Positions 17,484 to 27,398 of a DNA stretch of 64,000 nucleotides are shown here, piece by piece. Origin of the DNA: CAUTYU01 sp963545205. Its GTDB lineage: Bacteria > Desulfobacterota > Desulfovibrionia > Desulfovibrionales > Desulfomicrobiaceae. Position 1 is the stretch's first letter, and each line of letters begins with the position of its first letter. The translations under genes and the position numbers were made by a program. The notes beneath the pieces were generated by a model. That model was not told the DNA's origin and made no database searches. It worked only from the letters and a program-made list of their open reading frames with translations. The stretch is from assembly GCA_963545205.1 (NCBI GenBank), contig CAUUHW010000003.1, positions 186,001 to 250,000 on the forward strand, given 5' to 3'.

Positions 17484-18901
17484 TTATTTTTTCCAGAACT
17501 CCGGCACAAAAAGAACAAGAACTGTATAAAGTTCCAGTCTGCCAGGAATCATGCAAAAAATAAGTATCCATTTGCCGATTGCAGGATATGGGCGAAGTTT
17601 TCCTCCGGGCCAACAGAGCCAGATCCAGGACCGATATCGCCCAGACAGGCGATGGTTGCGGTAAAGGCGGTAAGCAGGTCAAGGCCGAGAGCGGACAGGG
17701 CAAGGCCGCGGACAGCGCGAAGAGCAGCATAAACAGGATAAAAAAGGCGCTGATACTGCTGAGTATTTCGGGTTTAATCGCGTTGTTGCCCTGTTTGACG
17801 GTGTCCCCCCCTCCGTGGGTGCCCAGACGAAGCAGTTCGTTATCGCCTTGTTTGAGCAGGACCTGAAAATGCATACATTTTAACCCGCCGCTGGTTGAAC
17901 CGGCGCAGCCGCCAAGAAACATGCAAAAGAGGAGCAGGGCCTGGGCCAGCATCGGCCAGGGTTCATAGTCTTTTGTGGCAAAGCCCGTGGTGGTCAGGAT
18001 TGAGGCAACCTGAAAGGCAGCGTGACGCAGGGAATCTGTAAGGTTTGACGTGTCGACCAGCCAGATACTCAGCGTGATGGAAAGTGTCCACAGTGCCAAG
18101 AAAAAAAGTAGAAACGAAATTCGCTGTCACGCCACACAGCCAGCGGACGACCATGCAGGGCCTGATAATGCAGGGCAAAGTTGACTCCGGCCAGAAACAT
18201 GAACAGGGTGATAATCCATTCGATATATTCGCTGTTAAACCAGGCAACAGATGTGTTTTTGGTGGAAAATCCGCCGGTGGCCAAGGTGGCAAAAGAGTGG
18301 CAAAGGGCGTCAAAAAAATCCATTCCGTCCAAAAGCAGCAACACTGTCTCCAGCGCGGTAAAAAAGACGTACACCCACCAGAGGGGCATTGCTGTATCTT
18401 TGATGCGGGGACTGAGTTTGTCCGGCTTGGGCCGGGCATCTCGGTCTTGTATATCTGCATGCCCGTCACACCCAGAAAGGGCAGGATTGCCAGGGAAAGC
18501 ACAATAATTCCCATGCCGCCCAGCCAGTGGTCAGGGCGCGCCAGAACAAAAGCCCTTTGGGCATGGCTTCAGTATCAGGAAGAATGGAAGCTCCGGTAGT
18601 GGTAAAGCCGGAAAAGGATTCAAACACCGCGTTGGTAAGGGAAGCGCGCCGAAAAGGCCGACAAAAATCCAGCCCAGAGCGACAATGGCCATACCCTCAC
18701 GGTGGTTAATGGAATCAATTTTTTCGCTACGCAGTAACCAGTAGATTCCCCCACCGCTTACAATTGTCGCGCACATGGAAAGCAGAAGCGTATTGTTCCC
18801 GCGTCCTGATGCCACAGGGAAAAAAACAGGGGAAACAGCATACACACGCCAACACAAACAAGGGGCAGCCCCACGACCTGGAGAGAATATTTCCAATGCA
18901 T
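17484..18901 (-). pseudogene. trkH: Decayed trkH, potassium uptake permease
   Basis: Reading all three minus frames in turn reconstructs an almost complete TrkH. It begins at ATG 18901 (MHWKYSLQVVGLPL), continues through SMCATIVSGGG, NAVFESFSGFTTTGAS (first selectivity-filter loop), LGGMGIIVLSLAILPFLGV, HSFATLATGGFSTKN, SILTTTGFATKDYEPWP and LGGCAGSTSGGLKC, and ends GRLELYTVLVLFVPEFW. At least seven frame changes are needed, near 18785, 18640, 18530, 18410, 18100, 17700 and 17560. Several are not in homopolymers, so this is gene decay rather than one sequencing slip. TrkH would carry K+ inward with TrkA, which is not seen here. Confidence 0.92.
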
Positions 18902-19105
18902 TCCACATTCACCTGAAAAAAGTCATTTGAGATGTTGCAACTCTACTGCGTATGGGAGGTGCGCGTCACGTCGTGTAATAACAGATTTTTTGGTTCTTCC
19001 TTTGACATTTTTTCTTTCTTCAGTCAGAAAAAATGCGGCAGATAATTGCGCAGCATCGTTAAACGTGTGCGAAGCTCCGTTTGATTATAGTATAAGGAGA
19101 GGTGA

Positions 19106-19567
19106 GTGGATCCTGTGGATTTTGAACAATATATGACAAGTTCAGTCGGTTTTCTTGTTAACCGTCTTGCTCTGCGCATCAATCTTGATATGCGTCGCGC
19201 CTTGATTCGTAATGGGCACGATATAACGCCGGAACAATGGGCAGTCCTGATGCGGCTGTATGGATATGGCCGAATGAATCATAATGAACTGGCCAGGCGT
19301 ACGCTGAAGGAAATGCCAACCCTGACCCGTATCCTGGACATTTTGCGGAAAAAGGGACTGGTTGTGAAAGAAAAAGACAAAAATGACAGACGGGTCTCTT
19401 TTCTTGTTTTGACGGAAAAGGGCCGGCTTGTTTGTGAGCAAACCAACAGTATTGCCTGTGAAACCCGGGAAAGCTTTATGCGCGGCATTGGGCCTGAAGC
19501 AATAGGGCAGACTTTTTCTGTTTTGCAGCAGATGCTGCGGAATCTGGAAAGCGACAGCGTGCTGTAG
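19106..19567 (+). CDS. MarR family transcriptional regulator
   Basis: This 153-residue protein is a MarR-type winged helix: QWAVLMRLYGYGRMNHNELARRT (helices 2-3), then the recognition helix region MPTLTRILDILRKKGLV, and the wing KNDRRVSFLVLTEKGR with the conserved D-x-R. The start is GTG, with AAGGAG 6 nt upstream. It stands divergent from the broken trkH and convergent with the BPL_N gene, so its own regulon is not evident. Confidence 0.9.
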   Translation: MDPVDFEQYMTSSVGFLVNRLALRINLDMRRALIRNGHDITPEQWAVLMRLYGYGRMNHNELARRTLKEMPTLTRILDILRKKGLVVKEKDKNDRRVSFLVLTEKGRLVCEQTNSIACETRESFMRGIGPEAIGQTFSVLQQMLRNLESDSVL

Positions 19568-19641
19568 GCTGTTTGTTTGTCGTGCCTGAACCCTAAGTAT
19601 AGGGCCGCAGCGTTCTAAAGCGGCTTGTGAGCCTTTATTTT

Positions 19642-20847
19642 TTATTGTTGAGGCGGTTGGAAATCTTCAAAAATAAGCCTGTCCAGTCCGTGCAAAACCT
19701 GTCCGTACAGCCCGCCATAACCGGGAAAGGAACCAAATAATCTCAGTTTTTGTTCTTGCAGTACTACGTTGGCGCTTGCTTCGGGCGAAGAGGGGGCTTT
19801 TGAAAGCGCAAGCCGTTCCTGCAACAGGTACTGTTGCCAGCCGCTGACAAGTTCCTGTACCGGCTCCCGCAGCTCTTGTTCAAGGTCAGGGGAAGAGCGC
19901 AGGGCTTGGCAGGTCATGGTAAAAAGCGTTGACAGCAGCGAACCGGGGATGCCGCGTCTCCAGCCAAGCAGCCACTGGGAGCGCCAGAAAAGCAAAAAAT
20001 TGCGCTGACCCAAGAGGATACATTCTGTAACACCTTCGAAAAGTTCGTTTAACAGCCGCCCGTTTTCAGCGGGCAGGTTGGCGTCCGGCTGCCAGCTCCT
20101 GACACGGGCCGGGTCTGGCACTTCAATTCCAGCCTGCCGCAGCAGGCTCCCAAGCAGGAGATTGGCTGCGTTTGCGTCTGGCGTTTCCAGATGTGGATAA
20201 CTGAGAATATATGTTCCGTTTCCGAATCTGCCGCGTATGATGCACGGTTCGTCTTGTAAGAGCGCCGGGTCAAGTTTGATGCCATAACATTTTTCCCATG
20301 CCTGTAAATCTTCCCAGCTTTGTTTGGGTGGCAGGTAAAGGTCTGAAACCCAAAAATCAGGACCGGGCTCTTGGTAGGAGGCAATGACTTCCACATCTGT
20401 TCCATCTTGCGGGGCAAACTGGGAGGGCCACCAGACCGGAAGCGGCAGGATTTGGGAACTGGTATGAATTTTTGACAGCACATATCCACTGAAATTGGGC
20501 AGGCGTCCGCTTCCTGTTTTTCGTTGCCAGCAGCACAGGTCAAGAAAACCGCCGCTTTTGCTGTTCAACCCCAGACCTGCGCCGCCGCACACGCCAAAAT
20601 AGGTGCCGCCGTTTTCCACCCAGTCCTGAATGTTTTTTTTCCCTTCAGCGCCAAGGGCTTTTGCTTTCAGTCTGGCCCAGCCGCCGGGCACAAGAAGCAG
20701 TTGCGGATTTTTTTCCTGCAACAGGCCGTCCCGGATTTGCGCCGCGCTGACCAAGCGAAATCGGATTTCCATTTCCCGCAGCGCATGGACAAAGAGCAGT
20801 CCCCAGAGCTGGGATTCGTCCCAGAGTACAACCAGTTTTTCGCGCAT
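19642..20847 (-). CDS. BPL_N-domain (glutamine-amidotransferase-like) protein
   Basis: This is a 401-residue cytoplasmic protein. The N-terminal ~230 residues resemble the class I amidotransferase-like BPL_N domain: LLLVPGGWA (~53-61), GGTYFGVCGGAGLGL (~81-95) with a nucleophile-elbow Cys, and later GNGTYILSYPHLETP with a His in the expected catalytic place. The C-terminal half is helical and has no recognised domain. BPL_N proteins are usually uncharacterised. It is divergent from valS. The ATG at 20847 has AGGA at good spacing; an adjacent ATG at 20850 is closer. Confidence 0.72.
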   Translation of the reverse strand: MREKLVVLWDESQLWGLLFVHALREMEIRFRLVSAAQIRDGLLQEKNPQLLLVPGGWARLKAKALGAEGKKNIQDWVENGGTYFGVCGGAGLGLNSKSGGFLDLCCWQRKTGSGRLPNFSGYVLSKIHTSSQILPLPVWWPSQFAPQDGTDVEVIASYQEPGPDFWVSDLYLPPKQSWEDLQAWEKCYGIKLDPALLQDEPCIIRGRFGNGTYILSYPHLETPDANAANLLLGSLLRQAGIEVPDPARVRSWQPDANLPAENGRLLNELFEGVTECILLGQRNFLLFWRSQWLLGWRRGIPGSLLSTLFTMTCQALRSSPDLEQELREPVQELVSGWQQYLLQERLALSKAPSSPEASANVVLQEQKLRLFGSFPGYGGLYGQVLHGLDRLIFEDFQPPQQ

Positions 20848-20930
20848 CATATTTCCTTTTACTTGATTTTTGCCGCTGACCTCAATATCAGTCAATCTTT
20901 ATCTTTTATCAACACGCGGAGAAAAAAACA

Positions 20931-23588
20931 ATGTCAAGTCAAGAACTGGCCAAGGGATATGAACCGGCAGACGTGGAAAAACGCTGGATTGCATATTGGG
21001 AAGAAAAAAAATCCTTTTGTCCTGACCCCAAAAAGGCAGGCAGAAGGTATTCGATTGTTATTCCGCCACCCAATGTCACAGGCAGTCTGCATATGGGACA
21101 CGCTCTGAACCTGACCTTGCAGGATATTTTATGCCGGCATCAGCGTCAGCTTGGCGCCAATGTTTTGTGGGTGCCGGGAACAGACCACGCTGGTATTGCC
21201 ACGCAAAACGTGGTGGAAAGGCAGTTGGCCACAGAAGGCAAAAGCCGTGATGATTTGGGCCGGGCCGCTTTTATTGAGCGGGTCTGGGAATGGAAGAACG
21301 AATACGGTGACAAGATTCTCAATCAGGTACGGCGTATTGGCGCGTCTGTTGATTGGAGCCGCTTGCGCTTTACAATGGACGAGGGGCTTTCCCGCGCTGT
21401 GCGTGAGGTCTTTGTTTGTCTGTATGAAGAGGACCTGATTTATCAGGGCGATTATATCATTAACTGGTGTCCGCGTTGCCATACCGCCCTGGCAGATATT
21501 GAGGTTGAACATGAAGACGTGCCCGGTGGGCTGTACCAGATGTCGTATCCGCTGGCTGATGGAAGCGGGACTTTGACCATTGCCACAACCAGACCGGAAA
21601 CCATGTTTGGCGACACTGCTGTTGCTGTTCACCCGGAAGATGAGCGCTACCAGTCCGTGATTGGCAAGGAAGTGCTGCTCCCGCTTACTGACCGCCGCAT
21701 TCCGGTTATCGCCGACTCCTATGTTGATATGGAATTTGGCACAGGCTGTTTGAAGGTCACACCTGCGCACGACATGAACGACTTTGAAATCGGACGGCGT
21801 CACAATCTGCCGGTTTTGCAGGTTATTGACGGGCAGGGCATTATGACTGCCGAGGCCGGGCCGGATTTTGCCGGGCTTGACCGTTTTGCCTGCCGTAAAA
21901 AAACTCTTGAGGCACTTAAGGAAAAAGGATTTTTGCTTCACAGTGAAGATTACTCGCACAGTGTGGGCCATTGTTACCGCTGTCGCACAGCCATTGAACC
22001 GTACGTTTCCAGACAGTGGTTCGTGGCCACAGCTAAACTGGCTGAACGGGCCAAGGCCGCGGTACAAAATGGTAATACGCGGATTTTACCGGCCCAGTGG
22101 GAAAAAACCTATTATGAGTGGCTGGATAATATCCGTGACTGGTGCATTTCCCGTCAAATCTGGTGGGGGCACCGTATTCCGGCCTGGAACTGCCAGGATT
22201 GCGGAAAACTGACTGTTGCCCGGCAAGACCCGGCTACCTGCCCGCATTGCCAGAGCACGAAACTCAGGCAGGACCCTGATGTTCTGGACACCTGGTTTTC
22301 TTCTGCGCTGTGGCCGTTTTCCACATTGGGCTGGCCGGATAAAACACCTGAACTGGCTGCTTTTTATCCCACGTCCACTCTGGTCACCGGATTTGACATT
22401 TTGTTTTTCTGGGTCGCGCGCATGATGATGATGGGCCTGCATTTTATGGATAAAGTGCCGTTTGATGACGTGTATATTCACGCTTTGGTGCGTGATGAAA
22501 ACGGCCAGAAGATGAGCAAGTCCAAAGGCAATGTTATTGACCCGCTGTTGATGATTGACAAATATGGTACAGACGCCTTTCGGTTTACCCTGACCGCGTT
22601 TGCGGCCATGGGGCGGGATATCAAGATGGCTGAAAAGCGCATTGAGGGCTACCGCCATTTTATCAATAAAATCTGGAACGCGGCCCGGTTTGCCCTGATG
22701 AATATTTCCGGTGCGGAACCGGCACTTGATGAAAAAACGTCCTTGCCCCTGCATCACCGCTGGATACTGCACCGTCTGGAAGAAACGCGGGAATCCACGG
22801 CGCGGGCTTTGCAGGAATACCGTTTCAATGACGTTGCCCAAGGCCTGTACACCTTTGTCTGGCACGAGTTTTGTGACTGGTATCTGGAACTGATTAAGCC
22901 GGAACTGTACGGAGAAGATGAAGCGCAAAAAGAGGCGGCCCGTGCTTGCTTACTCATGGTTTTGCGGGAGGTGCTTATTTTGCTGTACCCGGTTATCCCT
23001 TTTGTGACCCAGGAAATTTGGGAAAAAATCGCCCCAAAAAATCAGGAAGACCTGGCAAAGGTGGCTTTTCCGTCCGCCCGTCCGCAGTGTCTGGACGAAA
23101 ATGTGGCCAGACGCATGAATCTGCTGCAACAGGTTATTGTCAGTATCCGCAATATCCGTGCGGAACTGGGGATTGCTCCCGGCCGCAGGCTGGAAGTGCT
23201 TTTACAGGCCAAAGCGAAAGACCACGCTTTTTTGCAGGAACATACAGCGGAAATCCTGAATCTGGCCCGGCTGACAGATTTGCGCGTGGACACAAAGATT
23301 GACGCGCCGCATGGGTGCGCCACCTCGGTTGTGGAAGGAAATGAAATCTTTGTGCCGCTGGAAGGGATTATTGATTTTCAGGACGAAATAGGGCGGCTGG
23401 ACAAGGAACTGGCCAAACTGAACAAGGAACTTGAATTTTGCGCCAAAAAACTTGGCAATCCGGCCTTTGTGGATAAGGCCCCGGCAGATGTGGTGCAAAA
23501 GGAACGGGACAAGGCTGAGGGCTTGAATCTGAACAGGGAAAAACTGCTGGCCTTGCGTGAGCGTCTGGCCGCGTATTTGCATTCCTGA
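20931..23588 (+). CDS. valS: Valyl-tRNA synthetase
   Basis: This 885-residue class Ia synthetase is complete. It has the HIGH-type motif NVTGSLHMGHALN (~45-57), an editing domain with TTRPETMFGDTAVAVHP, the WCISRQIWWGHRIP block, a zinc-binding-like cluster (CQDCGK...CPHC), the KMSKSKGNVIDP loop near residue 525, an anticodon-binding domain, and a C-terminal coiled-coil arm (~815-885) typical of ValS. It charges tRNA-Val with valine. Confidence 0.98.
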   Translation: MSSQELAKGYEPADVEKRWIAYWEEKKSFCPDPKKAGRRYSIVIPPPNVTGSLHMGHALNLTLQDILCRHQRQLGANVLWVPGTDHAGIATQNVVERQLATEGKSRDDLGRAAFIERVWEWKNEYGDKILNQVRRIGASVDWSRLRFTMDEGLSRAVREVFVCLYEEDLIYQGDYIINWCPRCHTALADIEVEHEDVPGGLYQMSYPLADGSGTLTIATTRPETMFGDTAVAVHPEDERYQSVIGKEVLLPLTDRRIPVIADSYVDMEFGTGCLKVTPAHDMNDFEIGRRHNLPVLQVIDGQGIMTAEAGPDFAGLDRFACRKKTLEALKEKGFLLHSEDYSHSVGHCYRCRTAIEPYVSRQWFVATAKLAERAKAAVQNGNTRILPAQWEKTYYEWLDNIRDWCISRQIWWGHRIPAWNCQDCGKLTVARQDPATCPHCQSTKLRQDPDVLDTWFSSALWPFSTLGWPDKTPELAAFYPTSTLVTGFDILFFWVARMMMMGLHFMDKVPFDDVYIHALVRDENGQKMSKSKGNVIDPLLMIDKYGTDAFRFTLTAFAAMGRDIKMAEKRIEGYRHFINKIWNAARFALMNISGAEPALDEKTSLPLHHRWILHRLEETRESTARALQEYRFNDVAQGLYTFVWHEFCDWYLELIKPELYGEDEAQKEAARACLLMVLREVLILLYPVIPFVTQEIWEKIAPKNQEDLAKVAFPSARPQCLDENVARRMNLLQQVIVSIRNIRAELGIAPGRRLEVLLQAKAKDHAFLQEHTAEILNLARLTDLRVDTKIDAPHGCATSVVEGNEIFVPLEGIIDFQDEIGRLDKELAKLNKELEFCAKKLGNPAFVDKAPADVVQKERDKAEGLNLNREKLLALRERLAAYLHS

Positions 23589-23658
23589 GCTGTTTTTTCG
23601 CAGCAAGGCGCTCTTTGGTTTTACAAGCCCCCCTGTGTTTGAGTAAAATACGCGGAGT

Positions 23659-23983
23659 ATGAACACCGAACAAAAACAATTCCTTACTGCGGGTTGTCAG
23701 AAATATGCCTGGTGGGAAACACCGCAGGAGGCTTTGCGCTGCCCGTGTAAACTGCTGGCCAGAATTATGGACAGTGGTTTGTGGCAGGACGTATGCCCCC
23801 CTTTCCCGCTTGCATGCAAAAGAAGAGCTGGGCAGGGTGCTGGCTTGTTCGGAACCTGGAGATTTCAGTGAAAAATCATGGCATTTCTGGCACTGTCGTC
23901 TGGGGCTGTGTGAGCTTGGTCAGGTCCCCCGACTGCTTGTAAGGAAACATTTGCCGTTGGCTCAGGATGTAACAGGCCGCTAA
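23659..23983 (+). pseudogene. Frameshifted small gene upstream of cobA-hemD
   Basis: Two overlapping frames together give one ~105-residue protein: MNTEQKQFLTAGCQKYAWW ... SGLWQD in the first, then PLSRLHAKEELGRVLACSEPG ... WHFWHCRLGLC ... VPRLLVRKH in the second. The switch falls near the C6/T3 run at 23796-23812. GGAG precedes the ATG. The family is not recognised. The segment WHFWHCRLGL with Pro-rich surroundings looks conserved. It may be a true break or a sequence error at the C tract. Confidence 0.6.
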
Positions 23984-24039
23984 AATTTTGTTCCACTGTT
24001 TTGAACAATCTTTCGTTTATTATGGAAAACAGGAAAAAA

Positions 24040-25572
24040 ATGTCTCAAAAAGTGTATCTGCTCGGAGCCGGACCCGGTGATCCGGGCTTGTTGACGGTCA
24101 AGGCCAAAGAGCTGTTACAGCGGGCCGATGTTGTTATCTACGATTATCTGGCCAATGCTGATTTTTTGCGTTTGTGCCCCAAGGAAGCCGAGCTTGTTTA
24201 TGTTGGCAAAAAGGCCGGGGCGCATACCTTGCCCCAGGACAAAATCAATGAACTGATTGTTCAAAAGGCCGGGCAGGGCGCACTGGTGGTGCGCTTGAAA
24301 GGCGGCGACCCGTATATTTTTGGGCGCGGCGCGGAAGAAGCCCAGGAACTTGTGCGGGCCGGACTTGATTTTGAGGTTGTGCCGGGTATTAGTTCGGCTG
24401 TGGCGGCCACGGCGTACGCCGGTATTCCGCTTACCCACCGTGACTATGCTTCATCTGTTTCCTTTGTTACCGGGCATGAAGACTCGGGCAAAAAAGAATC
24501 TGCCCATAACTGGAAATCTCTGGCCACCGGAACCAGCACCCTTGTTTTTTTTATGGGAGTGAAAAATCTGGAATATATCACGCAAAATCTGCTGGAAAAC
24601 GGTATGCGCCCGGACATGCCTGCGGCTCTTGTCCGCTGGGGTACAACCTGTCGGCATTGTTCTTTGGTGGCGGACCTGGCTTCCATTGTGGAAGTCGCGC
24701 GAAAAAACAATATGCAGGCGCCGGCCCTGTTCATTGTGGGCGAAGTGGTGCGCTTGCGGGACGAGCTGAACTGGTTTGAGCAAAAATCCCTTTTAGGTAA
24801 AGGCGTTATCGTGACCCGTGCTCGTGAGCAGGCAAGCGTCCTGACCACACTTTTGCAAGACCAGGGCGCCTGCTGTCTTGAATTTCCCACTATTGCCATT
24901 TTGCCCATTGCCGACAGTTTGCCCATTAAAAAAGCCATTCGTGAGCTGCAAAAATGGGACTGGCTGATTTTTACCTCTGTCAACAGCGTGCGGATTTTCT
25001 GGAGTCATCTTGTGGAGATGGGGCTGGATGCCCGCTGTCTGCATGGAACGAAAGTCGCGGCTATTGGCCCGGCAACGGCTGATGGGCTGCGTGAGCGGGG
25101 CATCAATCCTGATTTTATTCCGCCTGAATATGTGGCGGAATCTATTGTTCAGGGCCTGATTGAACTTGGAGTGAAAGGATGTCGGGTCTTGGTGCCACGG
25201 GCCTTGAAAGCACGGGAAGTCCTGCCGGAAAAATTGCGTGAGGCCGGGGCGGAAGTAGAGATTTTGCCGGTATATGAAACCATGCTGAGTGAGGTTGACG
25301 GCCGCGAAATCCTGGCCGCGCTTGAAGCGGGTGAGGCCAGCTATCTGACCTTTACCAGCTCGTCCACTGTGGAAAATTTTTTCCGGCTGGTCAAACCTGA
25401 ACGTCTTGCCCCGTTTGTTGAGGCAGGGCTCGTACTTGCCTGTATCGGCCCGGTAACAGCAAAAACACTCAAATCCTTTGGATTTGAAGCGGCCATCATG
25501 CCAACTGACTATACTGTTCCGGCACTGGCCGAAGCCTTGAGCCTGCACGCACTGGCGGAGCAAAAAAAGTGA
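24040..25572 (+). CDS. cobA-hemD: Fused uroporphyrinogen-III C-methyltransferase / uroporphyrinogen-III synthase
   Basis: This 510-residue fusion has a SUMT domain at ~1-245 (VYLLGAGPGDPGLLTVKA; RLKGGDPYIFGRG; VVPGISSA; THRDYASSVSFVTGH) and a HemD domain at ~255-505 (VIVTRAREQA; LIFTSVNSV; TFTSSSTVENF; CIGPVTAKTLKSFGF). It converts hydroxymethylbilane to uroporphyrinogen III and then to precorrin-2, feeding siroheme, cobalamin and the alternative heme route. The ATG at 24040 has AGGA 7 nt upstream. An in-frame TTG at 24001 is less likely. Its stop overlaps the purN start. Confidence 0.95.
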   Translation: MSQKVYLLGAGPGDPGLLTVKAKELLQRADVVIYDYLANADFLRLCPKEAELVYVGKKAGAHTLPQDKINELIVQKAGQGALVVRLKGGDPYIFGRGAEEAQELVRAGLDFEVVPGISSAVAATAYAGIPLTHRDYASSVSFVTGHEDSGKKESAHNWKSLATGTSTLVFFMGVKNLEYITQNLLENGMRPDMPAALVRWGTTCRHCSLVADLASIVEVARKNNMQAPALFIVGEVVRLRDELNWFEQKSLLGKGVIVTRAREQASVLTTLLQDQGACCLEFPTIAILPIADSLPIKKAIRELQKWDWLIFTSVNSVRIFWSHLVEMGLDARCLHGTKVAAIGPATADGLRERGINPDFIPPEYVAESIVQGLIELGVKGCRVLVPRALKAREVLPEKLREAGAEVEILPVYETMLSEVDGREILAALEAGEASYLTFTSSSTVENFFRLVKPERLAPFVEAGLVLACIGPVTAKTLKSFGFEAAIMPTDYTVPALAEALSLHALAEQKK

Positions 25573-26231
25573 AACTGGCTGTCCTTGTTTCCGGTAGTGG
25601 TTCAAACCTGCAAGCTATTATTGACCGCATAGAACAGGGCCATCTTGCCGCGCGCATTGTCCTTGTTATGAGTAATAATAAAGACGCGTACGGCCTTGAA
25701 CGGGCCCGCAAACACGGTCTTCCATGCGCTGTTGTGGAACACGGCGCCTTTGCAGACCGTGAATCCTTTGAGCGGGAAATGACCTCCCGCATTCATGCCA
25801 GTGGAGCCGAGCTTGTTGTGCTGGCTGGATTTATGCGGATTTTAAGCCCTGTTTTTATTGGCGCGTTTTCCGGTAGAATCGTTAATATTCACCCTGCGCT
25901 TTTGCCTTCGTTTCCGGGTCTGCACGCCCAGCGTCAGCAGGCGGAATATGGCGTACGTCTTGGCGGCTGCACAGTTCATTTTGTGGACGAAAAGATGGAT
26001 CACGGCCCGATTCTTATTCAGGCTGCGGTACCTGCCTTGCCCGATGATGATGAAGGCACGCTTGGAGCGCGCATCCTGGAACTGGAACACCGCATTTATC
26101 CCCAGGCCTTGCAGTGGCTGGCCCAAAAGCGGCTGCACCTGAACGGACGGCAGGTGGTACTCAGCGGCCAGGAAAAGCTGTCAGACAGGGGGGATTTTTT
26201 TGTCTGGCCGTCTCTGGAACACCCGTTTTAA
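25569..26231 (+). CDS. purN: Phosphoribosylglycinamide formyltransferase
   Basis: This 220-residue GAR transformylase has the phosphate loop VSGSGSNLQAII (8-19), catalytic Asn106 and His108 (VNIHPALLPSF), and Asp144 (KMDHGPI). It transfers formyl from 10-formyl-THF to GAR in purine synthesis. The GTG start overlaps the cobA-hemD stop in GTGA, implying translational coupling of two unrelated pathways. Confidence 0.96.
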   Translation: MKLAVLVSGSGSNLQAIIDRIEQGHLAARIVLVMSNNKDAYGLERARKHGLPCAVVEHGAFADRESFEREMTSRIHASGAELVVLAGFMRILSPVFIGAFSGRIVNIHPALLPSFPGLHAQRQQAEYGVRLGGCTVHFVDEKMDHGPILIQAAVPALPDDDEGTLGARILELEHRIYPQALQWLAQKRLHLNGRQVVLSGQEKLSDRGDFFVWPSLEHPF

Positions 26232-26324
26232 GAGATTTTTTGCGGCCCCGAAAGGGTGGCTGTGGCCGTTAAAATTTACACACAGTTGCGCGCTGTGGCA
26301 GACGGCGTTTGCAAAGAGGATATT

Positions 26325-27020
26325 TTGAAAACATTTTTTTTGCCCGGCTGGTTCACAGACGCCCTGCGTCAGACCACGCCAATCATTCTTGGATACCTGC
26401 CTGTTGGTTTTGCCTACGGCGTACTCGCGCAAAAGTCAGGACTGAGCAATATCAATGTGCTGCTTATGTCCGTGCTGGTTTTTGCAGGTTCCTCGCAACT
26501 GGTCGCGGTCAGCCTGTTTGCCAGTGCTGCCGGTCCCGCATCCCTTATTTTGACAACATTTGTGGTCAACCTGCGCCATGTTCTGCTGTCCGCGGCATTA
26601 AGTCCGTATCTTCGAGGCTGGTCAAAGTTCAAACTCAGCTGGTTTGCCTTTCAGCTGACAGATGAAACCTTTGCCCTGCACGCGAACCGCTTTGCCGCTG
26701 GTGCGCAGGCCCAGTCCACAACCTTTGCCATTAACGCCATTTCTCATCTGGCCTGGGTGGGCGGAACAGGACTCGGTGTTGTGGCTGGCGGCATGGTCAG
26801 GGACGTGCGTCCCCTGGGGCTGGATTTTGCTTTGGGCGCGATGTTTCTTTTTTTGCTGCTTGCCCAGCTCAAAAGCCGGATGCATGTTCTGGCGGCCTGT
26901 TGCGCGGCCTGTGTGTCACTTGGTCTGCATACGGCTGGCGCGACCAGATTCAGTGTTATTGTGGCCGCGCTTCTTGCCGCGACTTTGGTTCTTGGAGTGG
27001 AAAAATGGACCAGAAACTGA
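26325..27020 (+). CDS. azlC: AzlC family branched-chain amino acid exporter, large subunit
   Basis: This is an integral membrane protein with about seven helices. It contains PIILGYLPVGFAYGVLA, SVLVFAGSSQLVAVSLF and the NLRHVLLSAALSPYL signature of AzlC. With AzlD it exports branched-chain amino acids or analogues. I chose the TTG at 26325 (231 residues, AGAGGA 4 nt upstream) because the family usually begins near here. An in-frame GTG at 26256 would add 23 residues. Confidence 0.85.
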   Translation: MKTFFLPGWFTDALRQTTPIILGYLPVGFAYGVLAQKSGLSNINVLLMSVLVFAGSSQLVAVSLFASAAGPASLILTTFVVNLRHVLLSAALSPYLRGWSKFKLSWFAFQLTDETFALHANRFAAGAQAQSTTFAINAISHLAWVGGTGLGVVAGGMVRDVRPLGLDFALGAMFLFLLLAQLKSRMHVLAACCAACVSLGLHTAGATRFSVIVAALLAATLVLGVEKWTRN

Positions 27021-27331
27021 TTTTTTGGACCATTGTCGGCATGTTTCTGGTTACCTGGATACCACGAGCTTTGCCTGTTCTGGCTCTGGCTTCCCGCAAG
27101 CTGCCGGATAGTGTTATCCACTGGCTCAGTTATGTACCAACCTCGGTTCTGGCGGCGCTGGTTGCTCCTGAAATTTTTTTGCAAGACGGGCAGTTTTGTT
27201 TCAGTCTTCATAATATTTTTCTGCTGTCCGCTGTTCCCTGCCTTGTAGTTGGAAAACTCTGCGGCAGTTTTTTTGGGGCTGTTTTTACTGGAATTGGCTG
27301 CGTGGCGCTTTTGCGCTGGTTTGGAATGTAA
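27005..27331 (+). CDS. azlD: AzlD family branched-chain amino acid exporter, small subunit
   Basis: This 108-residue, four-helix membrane protein has the AzlD signature TWIPRALPVLALASRKLP and WLSYVPTSVLAALVAPEI. The ATG at 27005 lies inside the end of azlC (16-bp overlap). It forms the AzlCD pair. It is convergent with rarA. Confidence 0.88.
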   Translation: MDQKLIFWTIVGMFLVTWIPRALPVLALASRKLPDSVIHWLSYVPTSVLAALVAPEIFLQDGQFCFSLHNIFLLSAVPCLVVGKLCGSFFGAVFTGIGCVALLRWFGM

Positions 27332-27398
27332 CGTATTTGGGTTTATTTTTCGGCTTTCTGTATTGTTCCGTGATGCGACACTTGCCTGGGGGACGCAG

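Noticed and set aside
19604..19640. Terminator after the MarR gene
   Set aside because: GCCGC/GCGGC is only 5 bp with an 11-nt loop and the T-rich run is displaced by several bases; too weak to call.
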